DNA of 21,303 nt from CAZMOK01 sp964644135. Lineage in GTDB: Bacteria; Bacteroidota; Bacteroidia; Bacteroidales; JAGOPY01. Numbering within the stretch: position 1 is the stretch's first letter; the number at the start of each line of letters is the position of its first letter. The notes beneath the pieces are model-generated. The model did not search any database and had not been told where the DNA came from. It saw only the letters and a program-made list of their open reading frames with translations. The stretch covers positions 1-21,303 of the forward strand of contig CAZXWD010000053.1 in assembly GCA_964644135.1 (NCBI GenBank), read 5' to 3'. Shown here one piece after another: positions 7,194 through 13,685 of this stretch. Both the position numbers and the translations under genes were made by a program.

Positions 7194-9317
7194 TTATGGC
7201 CCTTCCACAGTAAATGTATTTCCACCTGTAATTATGACGGAAGCTCCCGGTGAAACATTTAGTTCCTTACAATCCAGTCCGTTGGTGCTGATAACCGGCA
7301 TGGTTGATACCAGAGGAACAGTGACTATTTCAGGATGAAACGGGACTCCCACTGGGAACCAGTTCAAAATATTATTCCAGACACTGTCCTGGTCACCTTC
7401 CCAGGTTTTTGTACCCCACACCGGGTTGGGATTCGCCATTATACCATTCAGTGAATGGCCCCAGAGGGTAATACCATCAATATCGTCGGTCAGAATGTTT
7501 GAAGAAAGTGTATCGTAGTTACCATTTAGGAAAGAGTAATAGATGCGACCGGGATCCAGCCCGCCCGATTCATCATCCACTGTTAGAGGATCATCATCAT
7601 CCACACTGAATAAAAGGGCAAGCCCCAGCCTTAGTTCATCAAAGTCCCAGAGCCATCCGAATTCAAAAGCATCTATATCCGTGCCATCCAGTAACCCGTG
7701 ATGGGCTGAATTAACCACATCCACAGGCCCTGAAGCCGTGACCTGGTAAATAGTGGCCGGGTTAAGATAGGGTGACGGTATACTCGGGTGATTATAGGCA
7801 GCCTCATGATCTGCAGAAAAATACCATTCTGTGCAGGGAGTATAACTCCCGCTTGCGGGGATCATATCGAGGGCATCCACGTCATCATCCTGGTCTTCGA
7901 TCCCCACGGGATCGGGTAACATGTTTGTATGAAGCAATCCTTCCGAAAACAAAGTATCCTCAAAATAAGGACCGGCGATAGGGTATGGGTCATACCCATA
8001 TTCTTTTACCTCATCCCGGCTTCCCGATTCTGAAAATATAGTGCCCGTTACCGGTGAAGCACTGTTAACAGGAGCAGAGGGCACTGAAGATGCATAATGC
8101 CCGGCACCGTCATCATCATAGGATAAAAAGTAATATTCTGCTTCGAATACACAACTGTCGCTGAACCAGGCAATGCTTGGATTACCCGGGCCGTATGTCA
8201 TATTCTGTAAGGAAAACTCAACCAGGTCGCTGCCATCCAGATCGAAAAATATCGGCTGTATGGGGGTAGGTGGCTGCCCGGAACTTACAGGTGCAGGGTT
8301 GAACGGTGGAAAAGGTTTAGGGTCAGGATCATGGGCAAATATTGAGGAATCATTCGACCATGGTGATACACTGGGTAATGGAGAGCCCTGGTATTTGGGA
8401 TACATATCCCCGGGATCGAAATATTCATTTCCGTCGCCTTTGGGATCGCTAATTTCAGTATCACTGCCGATATCCAGTGAGAACAAGGGTTGCATGTCCT
8501 CTAAATTATCCACTGGAACAGGATATTGAGTTATAATGGTAAAGTAGATCTCTCCCTTGAAGATCCCGTCGTTTTGATCAGGCCCGAAATTACCGGGTTC
8601 GGCAGGATCATTCAGGTAAAGATTGATATCTGAGGTAACAGTAAAATTGAAAACATCCCCTTCCTCAACCTTAAAACTGCCGGTAACGTTGTTCCATTCG
8701 TTCCATCCCGGCAACCCGTTAGGTGATGCAAAATTGAATTCACCACCAAAGAGCTGGTTGCCGTTAAGCGACATGCTGTTTACAACCATTATCGAATCCT
8801 CGAGTTCAACCGGGTCTTCATGTGAAGTACTGCCTGCGCCAAAGATATTATACCACCAGTAAACTATGGCATCGTTTCCGGGGGGCAATCCCGAAACCTC
8901 CATTGTTACAGTGATATTTAGATTTGTGCTTATCTCCGCATTGTGTCCATCTGTCCGGGAATAGTTGGCCCCGGTGTTCTTCCATTTGATGTGTACAGTG
9001 TTTGTGTTATCACCGTTAATAAAAGCACGGTTTCCCACATAAGAACTGACTTCGTGGGGTTTGGGCAACTGGCCATCTTCCTTTGCGTGAAGAAATACCG
9101 TAGTCGCAAAGTCATTTCCCCATAAACCAGCGATAAATGGCCCGAGCGCCCCGTTTTCAGCATCCCAAATCAAGGCTCCTCCGGGATTCGGCACAAGAAA
9201 ATCATTTGCCAGCGCATTTGAATTGCCGTTCGCAATAGTACCGGTGACATTCAATGACTGTGAATAGATGCAGCCTGATGCCAGTAAGGTAAATAAGAAT
9301 AGTATGATCGGTCTCAT
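7194..9317 (-). CDS. Large secreted Asp-rich protein with truncated C-terminal module
   Basis: An ATG at 9317 gives a natural signal peptide (MRPIILFLFTLLASGCIYSQ) and a product of about 707 residues; an in-frame ATG 48 bp upstream (9365) would put 16 poorly fitting residues before it. ASGC is not a good lipobox, so ordinary cleavage after YSQ is more likely. The mature protein is acidic, rich in Asp, Gly, Pro and aromatic residues, and mostly beta by pattern. It contains DGND/DDDD stretches that could bind calcium, and a DDDVDALDMIP segment in the middle. The C-terminus begins a TWEGDQDSVWNNILNWFPVGVP module and stops after TFTVEGP, where related modules normally go on. No catalytic motif and no type IX sorting domain is seen. 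It converges with the LRR gene (62-bp gap) but is transcribed apart from it, from a good candidate promoter. Function unknown; probably surface-exposed. Confidence 0.8.
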   Translation of the reverse strand: MRPIILFLFTLLASGCIYSQSLNVTGTIANGNSNALANDFLVPNPGGALIWDAENGALGPFIAGLWGNDFATTVFLHAKEDGQLPKPHEVSSYVGNRAFINGDNTNTVHIKWKNTGANYSRTDGHNAEISTNLNITVTMEVSGLPPGNDAIVYWWYNIFGAGSTSHEDPVELEDSIMVVNSMSLNGNQLFGGEFNFASPNGLPGWNEWNNVTGSFKVEEGDVFNFTVTSDINLYLNDPAEPGNFGPDQNDGIFKGEIYFTIITQYPVPVDNLEDMQPLFSLDIGSDTEISDPKGDGNEYFDPGDMYPKYQGSPLPSVSPWSNDSSIFAHDPDPKPFPPFNPAPVSSGQPPTPIQPIFFDLDGSDLVEFSLQNMTYGPGNPSIAWFSDSCVFEAEYYFLSYDDDGAGHYASSVPSAPVNSASPVTGTIFSESGSRDEVKEYGYDPYPIAGPYFEDTLFSEGLLHTNMLPDPVGIEDQDDDVDALDMIPASGSYTPCTEWYFSADHEAAYNHPSIPSPYLNPATIYQVTASGPVDVVNSAHHGLLDGTDIDAFEFGWLWDFDELRLGLALLFSVDDDDPLTVDDESGGLDPGRIYYSFLNGNYDTLSSNILTDDIDGITLWGHSLNGIMANPNPVWGTKTWEGDQDSVWNNILNWFPVGVPFHPEIVTVPLVSTMPVISTNGLDCKELNVSPGASVIITGGNTFTVEGP

Positions 9318-9436
9318 ATCTGATGTTTTTGGAAGTGCACAGCAGATAATTGCCGGCGTATCCATTATACCAGGCTAAAAGAAAGTATAAGAGAAAATCA
9401 AAGCAAATTCTGACCGGACACTTACTTGTTGATACT

Positions 9437-9467
9437 CAAATATAAGAATCTATATACTTGTAACCAA
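9437..9467 (-). promoter_or_regulatory. Bacteroidota-type promoter (TTG-N20-TATATTTG)
   Basis: On the minus strand a TTG (9465-9467) and TATATTTG (9437-9444) are separated by 20 nt, which fits the Bacteroidota -33/-7 arrangement. This is the best promoter in the window. It would start transcription near 9431 and give a leader of about 110 nt to the ATG at 9317. Confidence 0.6.
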
Positions 9468-9478
9468 GAAGTTTTTTG

Positions 9479-9493
9479 TTAACAATCTGTTAA
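9479..9493. promoter_or_regulatory. TTAACA-ATC-TGTTAA palindrome upstream of promoter
   Basis: A perfect 6-bp inverted repeat with a 3-bp spacer lies 12 bp upstream of the -33 element of the secreted-protein promoter. It has no T-run in a terminator position on either strand. A dimeric regulator site is possible, but a 6-bp AT-rich palindrome can also arise by chance. Confidence 0.25.
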
Positions 9494-9590
9494 ATATCAA
9501 CTATTTAGGCAATATATATCGTTTCCCGGGATAGCATTTACTGATTCCCATCCCAAGCAGTCACTAATAAAACACCACCCTATTTACTAC

Positions 9591-10355
9591 TTACCTCAGG
9601 TACGATGCACCGTTCATATCCAAAACACATCCCGTCATGTATTCATTGCCATCAGCGGCGAGCATGATCACTCCCTGTGCAATCTCCTCAGGAGTAGCCA
9701 CCCGATTGGTCGGGCTCTGCGCCATGACCTCGAGCCCACGCTCCGATTCCAGGATGTCTTTTGTCATGTCTGTATAAATAAATCCAGGTGCAAGTGTAAA
9801 AACAAAGATGTTTTTACCGGCAAGCTTCTTTGCCATGGATTGCCCCACGGAATTCAAACCTGATTTCGCAGCGCCATAGGGAAGCGCATCGGGTTCACCC
9901 CTGAAAGCCCCGCGGGATGTGACATTCACGATCTTACCTCCACCCTGCTTGATCATTAACTTAGATACCAGGAACGAAAGGTTGGCAGGACCGCTAAGGT
10001 TGATCCTGATAGTCCTTTCCCAGTATGCCTGCCACTGCAGGTAATCCATTTCGGGCCACCCGGGCTCTTCCTCATAAATCCCTGCATTATTTACAAGTAT
10101 GTCGATATTACCCTTTAAATCAACTACCTCATCAACCATTCTTGCAATATCTGCCGGTTCCGCCATATCGGCGCTTACAAGCGCATGGCCTGCACCGGGC
10201 AGGGATGCCATCAGTTTCTCCGCTGCTGCGGAATTGCTGTTGAAATGGATGATCACCTCTGCTCCGGATTCAGCGAATTTTTCGGCAACCGCCGCCCCGA
10301 GTCCCCGTGAGGCGCCTGTTACAAGCACTGTCTTTCCTTCAAAATCAATATTCAT
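9591..10355 (-). CDS. Short-chain dehydrogenase/reductase (SDR), FabG-like
   Basis: The start at 10355 gives 254 residues beginning MNIDFEGKTVLVTG, the normal SDR opening; an upstream in-frame ATG at 10403 would add 16 residues that fit no family. Motifs with this numbering are TGASRGLG (13-20, NAD(P)-binding glycine motif), NNAG (89-92), Ser147, and YGAAK with Tyr160 and Lys164 as the catalytic pair. The C-terminal ATPEEIAQGVIML and GCVLDMNGASYLR segments are typical of classical SDRs. These enzymes are cytosolic tetramers that oxidise alcohols or reduce ketones with NAD(P)H. The substrate cannot be told from the sequence; 3-oxoacyl-ACP reductase-like or sugar/polyol dehydrogenase are both possible. 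No fatty-acid genes are adjacent. It stands alone between a promoter region and a long gap. Confidence 0.9.
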   Translation of the reverse strand: MNIDFEGKTVLVTGASRGLGAAVAEKFAESGAEVIIHFNSNSAAAEKLMASLPGAGHALVSADMAEPADIARMVDEVVDLKGNIDILVNNAGIYEEEPGWPEMDYLQWQAYWERTIRINLSGPANLSFLVSKLMIKQGGGKIVNVTSRGAFRGEPDALPYGAAKSGLNSVGQSMAKKLAGKNIFVFTLAPGFIYTDMTKDILESERGLEVMAQSPTNRVATPEEIAQGVIMLAADGNEYMTGCVLDMNGASYLR

Positions 10356-10500
10356 TGCTACATTATTTGATTTTAAAATTAGAGGAAATAGAATAACTAC
10401 CAATACTTTTTTGTAGTTAAATAAATCACATTCATCTGATAAATCCCGGAAATCATTTAATCTTCATATATAGTTGATTAACGGGACTTAGAGGCCCTTA

Positions 10501-10554
10501 GAGTCTTTGCGCCTTAGCGGCAATAGATCCTTAGCCACGAAGGCACCAGGACAC
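10501..10554. repeat. Imperfect palindromic intergenic element
   Basis: The two arms meet at GATC (10526-10529). Folding the left arm (10501-10529) onto the right arm (10526-10554) gives about 20 of 29 matching positions, including the runs AAGGC and GCC and an outer GAC/GTC. The wording 'ctttgcgccttagcgg ... ccacgaaggcacc' resembles a degenerate palindromic intergenic sequence that I recall in many Bacteroidota genomes. It looks like an old, decayed copy of a small non-coding repeat; no transposase is linked to it. Confidence 0.5.
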
Positions 10555-10671
10555 GATGAACCACAATGTTATTAAATTAATATTCGGACCTGAGATAAAA
10601 ATAGTCTTCCAATTATATTTACCACTCTCCAAAATGAAATAAGCCGGATATTTTCTTTCCTCCATTTTATA

Positions 10672-10679
10672 TATTTTTG
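10672..10679 (+). promoter_or_regulatory. Candidate -7 box (TATTTTTG) for lpd
   Basis: TATTTTTG matches TAnnTTTG and lies 62 bp before the lipoamide dehydrogenase start. About 20 bp upstream there is only a T-rich stretch, not a clean TTG, so the -33 element is weak. Confidence 0.4.
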
Positions 10680-10741
10680 TGCAGCCATGATCGCTTTCGA
10701 TCATATCTGATTTTCAAAAAGTTCAAATTAAAATAAATATA

Positions 10742-12133
10742 ATGGATTACGATCTTATTGTTATCGGCAGCGGCCCCGGAGGATATGTAGCCGCAATACG
10801 GGCCTCCCAGCTTGGGATGAAAACAGCAGTTGTTGAAAAAGAATCACTGGGCGGTGTCTGCCTCAACTGGGGCTGTATTCCTACAAAGGCCCTTCTGAAA
10901 AGCGCGCAGGTCTTCAACTATATGAAACACGCCTCCGACTATGGCATTAAACTGGAAAAAGGACCTGAACCCGACTTTGAAGCAATGGTCAAAAGGAGCC
11001 GGGAAGTTGCAGGCGGGATGAGCAAGGGTGTTCAATACCTTTTTAAGAAAAACAAGATCGAAAGCCTGGAAGGTTTCGGAAAGGTCAAGCCGGGAAAAGT
11101 GGTGGAGGTCACCAACGAAAAAGGCGACAAAAAAGAATATAAGGCCAAACATATTATCATTGCCACAGGCGCACGTTCAAGGGAACTGCCCAACCTCAAG
11201 ATCGACGGTAAAAAGATCATCGGCTACCGTAAGGCAATGGTTCTCGAAAAGATGCCAAAGAAAATGGTGGTTGTTGGTTCAGGGGCCATAGGCTCGGAAT
11301 TTGCCTTCTTCTATAACTCGATAGGCACGGAGGTTACTCTTATAGAACTCCTCCCGAACATCGTCCCTCTTGAAGACCAGGATGTTTCCAAGCAACTTGC
11401 AAGGAGCTTCAAAAAGGCCGGTATCAAGGTTATGACCGATGCAACGGTCGAATCAGTCGACACCAAAGGCAGGGGATGCAAGGTAAAGGTCAAGACCAAA
11501 AAGGGAGAGGAAGAGATCTCCTGCGATATTGTTCTTTCGGCAGTGGGCATTAAAAGCAACCTGGAAGACCTTGGCCTTGAAGATGTTGGCATTAAGGTTG
11601 AAAAAGACAAGATACAGGTTGATGAATACTACCGGACGGGAGTTGACGGTTACTATGCCATAGGCGATATCGTCCCGGGCCCGGCCCTGGCGCACGTTGC
11701 TTCACACGAAGGGATCACCTGTGTTGAAAAGATTTCAGGTACGGACGTCGAACCTATCGACTATAACAACATCCCGTCCTGTACCTACACAAATCCCGAG
11801 GTGGCCTCTGTGGGCATGAACGAAAAACAGGCTAAAGAGGCAGGCTACGAGGTCAAAGTTGGGAAGTTCCCATATTCGGCCTCAGGAAAAGCCAGCGCTG
11901 CCGGGAACAAGGAAGGGTTCGTCAAGGTGATCTTCGATGCAAAATACGGTGAATGGCTGGGAGCCCATATGATCGGCGACAATGTGACCGAACTGATCGC
12001 TGAGGCTGTTGCAGCAAGGAAACTGGAAACAACCGGCCACGAAATAATAAAGAGCGTGCATCCGCACCCAACCATGTCGGAAGCTGTAATGGAAGCCGTT
12101 GCAGATGCATATGGTGAAGTCATTCATATCTGA
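10742..12133 (+). CDS. lpdA: Dihydrolipoyl dehydrogenase (E3)
   Basis: The 463-residue cytosolic flavoprotein reoxidises dihydrolipoamide with NAD+ for 2-oxoacid dehydrogenase complexes or the glycine cleavage system. Visible motifs are GSGPGG (9-14, FAD site), GGVCLNWGCIPTK with the redox disulfide Cys40/Cys45, GSGAIGSEF (NAD site), YYAIGDI (second FAD contact), and HPHPTMSE near the C-terminus, where His442 and Glu447 form the catalytic pair of the partner subunit. The length is normal and there is no N-terminal lipoyl domain. No E1, E2 or glycine-cleavage genes are adjacent, so it probably serves complexes encoded elsewhere. The stop lies 13 bp before the RmlC-like gene, suggesting cotranscription. 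Mercuric or other disulfide reductases are excluded by the HPHPTMSE motif and overall fit. Confidence 0.97.
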   Translation: MDYDLIVIGSGPGGYVAAIRASQLGMKTAVVEKESLGGVCLNWGCIPTKALLKSAQVFNYMKHASDYGIKLEKGPEPDFEAMVKRSREVAGGMSKGVQYLFKKNKIESLEGFGKVKPGKVVEVTNEKGDKKEYKAKHIIIATGARSRELPNLKIDGKKIIGYRKAMVLEKMPKKMVVVGSGAIGSEFAFFYNSIGTEVTLIELLPNIVPLEDQDVSKQLARSFKKAGIKVMTDATVESVDTKGRGCKVKVKTKKGEEEISCDIVLSAVGIKSNLEDLGLEDVGIKVEKDKIQVDEYYRTGVDGYYAIGDIVPGPALAHVASHEGITCVEKISGTDVEPIDYNNIPSCTYTNPEVASVGMNEKQAKEAGYEVKVGKFPYSASGKASAAGNKEGFVKVIFDAKYGEWLGAHMIGDNVTELIAEAVAARKLETTGHEIIKSVHPHPTMSEAVMEAVADAYGEVIHI

Positions 12134-12146
12134 TCCGGAGTAATAA

Positions 12147-12689
12147 ATGGAACTGAAAGAAACAGGCCTGCCCGGCCTTCTCATTGTTAAACCCGACGTG
12201 TTTTACGACGACCGGGGATATTTCTTTGAATCCTATCAGAAGGAAAGATTCGCTGAAGCAGGGATCAATGTCGATTTTGTGCAGGACAACGAGTCGATGT
12301 CGATGAAGGGCACGCTCCGCGGACTGCATTTCCAGAAGCCCCCGTATGCCCAGGGAAAACTGGTAAGGGTTGTGAGGGGTGCAGTCCTCGATGTTGCAGT
12401 CGACATAAGGCAGAACAGTCCCACATACGGAGGCTGGAAATCCTTCAGGCTCGATGCGGATTCAAAAACAATGATCTATGTGCCGGAAGGTTTTGCCCAC
12501 GGCTTCCTGGTTCTTGAAGACAACACTGTTTTCCAGTATAAATGCACTAATTACTACAACCGCGATTCTGAAGGCTCGGTCAGGTGGAACGACCCTGACC
12601 TTGAAATAGACTGGGGCACAAAGGACCCCATTCTATCCGAAAAGGACAAAGAAGCGCCGTCTTTCGGCGAATTAGTCAGCCCTTTCTGA
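12147..12689 (+). CDS. rfbC: dTDP-4-dehydrorhamnose 3,5-epimerase
   Basis: The 180-residue cupin-fold enzyme epimerises C3 and C5 of dTDP-4-keto-6-deoxyglucose on the way to dTDP-L-rhamnose, used in surface polysaccharide. Motifs are DDRGYFFESY (21-30), QDNES (46-50), LRGLHFQ with catalytic His61, the substrate Lys71, VDIRQNSPTYGGW, and the acid Tyr131 in QYKCTNYY. The length matches RmlC. A GGAG lies 6 nt before the ATG, one of the few clear ribosome sites here. The usual partners (rfbA, rfbB, rfbD) are absent, so it must work with a dTDP-sugar set elsewhere. Relatives that make other dTDP-6-deoxy sugars (FdtA- or EvaD-like) have the same fold, but the active-site set here fits true RmlC best. 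Confidence 0.93.
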   Translation: MELKETGLPGLLIVKPDVFYDDRGYFFESYQKERFAEAGINVDFVQDNESMSMKGTLRGLHFQKPPYAQGKLVRVVRGAVLDVAVDIRQNSPTYGGWKSFRLDADSKTMIYVPEGFAHGFLVLEDNTVFQYKCTNYYNRDSEGSVRWNDPDLEIDWGTKDPILSEKDKEAPSFGELVSPF

Positions 12690-12731
12690 ACAGTTTAGCA
12701 ACAGGTATTGTTATACCAGAAATCTATTTTG

Positions 12732-13643
12732 ATGAAAAACTCAGGTAAAACGGTTTTCATTCTTCTTTCCATTTTTGTGGTCATCCTCATTGCCGTATCA
12801 TTCATTGATACCGGTAAAAAGGAAGAACCTGTAGCCGATCTCAATAATTATGCCCCGATAAAATCTGTCATCCTTCCGGTAGAAATGGAATTCGCAGGAG
12901 AAGAGGTCCCTCTCGATCTTTTTTATGTGAGGGAACACCTCGACAGGGAACTGACCATCAACACCTACTGGCATTCATCAACGATCCTCTGGCTGAAAAG
13001 GGCTGAACGATGGTTCCCTGTTATCGAACCGATCCTGAAGGAAGAAGGGGTGCCGGATGACTTCAAATACCTTGCCCTCATAGAAAGCGGGTTCATGCAG
13101 GTGGTTTCACCGTCAGGGGCCACGGGGTTCTGGCAGTTCCTCAGGGGAACGGCCAAAGATTACGGCCTGGAAGTATCGCGGTACGTCGATGAAAGGTACC
13201 ACGTTGAAAAATCAACTTATGCAGCCTGCAGGTACATCAAGGCTGCCTACGAAAAATATAATGACTGGACACTGGTGGCCGCATCATTCAATGCCGGCAA
13301 AAGACGGGTGACCGAAAGTATTGAAGAACAAAAGGGAAAAACCTATTACGACCTTCACCTCAATTCGGAAACTGCCCGATATGTTTACCGCATACTAGCA
13401 GCCAAGGAGATCTTCACGAACCCTGAGAAATACGGCTTCTTCCTCAGTAAGGAGGACCTTTACCGGCCGGTCGGGATTAAGTACGTCCCGGTAACCGAAA
13501 CCATCGACAACCTTGCGGAATTTGCAAAGTCGCACAACATCAGCTACAGGATGCTGAAAGAGCTTAACCCCTGGCTGATCTCCGATAAGCTCAGGGTACC
13601 TGGCGACAGTTCATATTTGATTGCTCTCCCCGATGGTAGTTGA
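12732..13643 (+). CDS. Membrane-anchored lytic transglycosylase (MltD/Slt-like)
   Basis: The ATG at 12732 gives about 303 residues starting MKNSGKTVF, followed by one hydrophobic segment (about 6-26) with no clear cleavage site, so an inner-membrane anchor with a periplasmic body is likely. Residues about 85-225 are an SLT domain: ALIESGF with catalytic Glu118, GATGFWQFLRGTAKDYGL, DERYHVEKSTYAA, and AASFNAGKRRV. It cuts peptidoglycan between MurNAc and GlcNAc to leave 1,6-anhydro ends. The last 50 residues (DNLAEFAKSHNISYRMLKELN...YLIALP) look like one degenerate LysM carbohydrate-binding repeat. An in-frame ATG 24 bp upstream (12708) would add eight residues and is less likely. Family assignment is firm; the exact subfamily is not. 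Confidence 0.9.
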   Translation: MKNSGKTVFILLSIFVVILIAVSFIDTGKKEEPVADLNNYAPIKSVILPVEMEFAGEEVPLDLFYVREHLDRELTINTYWHSSTILWLKRAERWFPVIEPILKEEGVPDDFKYLALIESGFMQVVSPSGATGFWQFLRGTAKDYGLEVSRYVDERYHVEKSTYAACRYIKAAYEKYNDWTLVAASFNAGKRRVTESIEEQKGKTYYDLHLNSETARYVYRILAAKEIFTNPEKYGFFLSKEDLYRPVGIKYVPVTETIDNLAEFAKSHNISYRMLKELNPWLISDKLRVPGDSSYLIALPDGS

Positions 13644-13655
13644 CCATATTATGGG

Positions 13656-13663
13656 TAACTTTG
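13656..13663 (+). promoter_or_regulatory. Candidate -7 box (TAACTTTG) before uvrA
   Basis: TAACTTTG matches TAnnTTTG, starting 12 bp after the transglycosylase stop and ending 22 bp before the uvrA start. The nearest TTG (13640-13642) is 13 bp away, too close for a -33 element. It could give uvrA its own start inside a longer transcript. Confidence 0.3.
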
Positions 13664-13685
13664 CATCCCTTTTCAGGATCCCAGT

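Larger units (their letters stand above)
10356..10741. other. 386-bp divergent intergenic region
   Basis: No coding region is supported here. The space separates the minus-strand SDR gene from the plus-strand lipoamide dehydrogenase gene. It holds a decayed palindromic element (10501-10554) and a candidate -7 box for the dehydrogenase at 10672. Most of the remainder is AT-rich and I see no RNA gene in it. Confidence 0.6.

Noticed and set aside
10356..10741. tRNA or small RNA gene in the long gap
   Set aside because: No cloverleaf or T-arm-like sequence was found; the only structure is the imperfect palindrome.
12704..12717. GGTAT-TGTT-ATACC hairpin between rfbC and the transglycosylase
   Set aside because: A 5-bp AT-rich stem without an adjacent T-run is likely by chance.
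12147..13643. Polysaccharide biosynthesis locus around rfbC
   Set aside because: No other nucleotide-sugar, glycosyltransferase or flippase gene is nearby; the epimerase stands alone.
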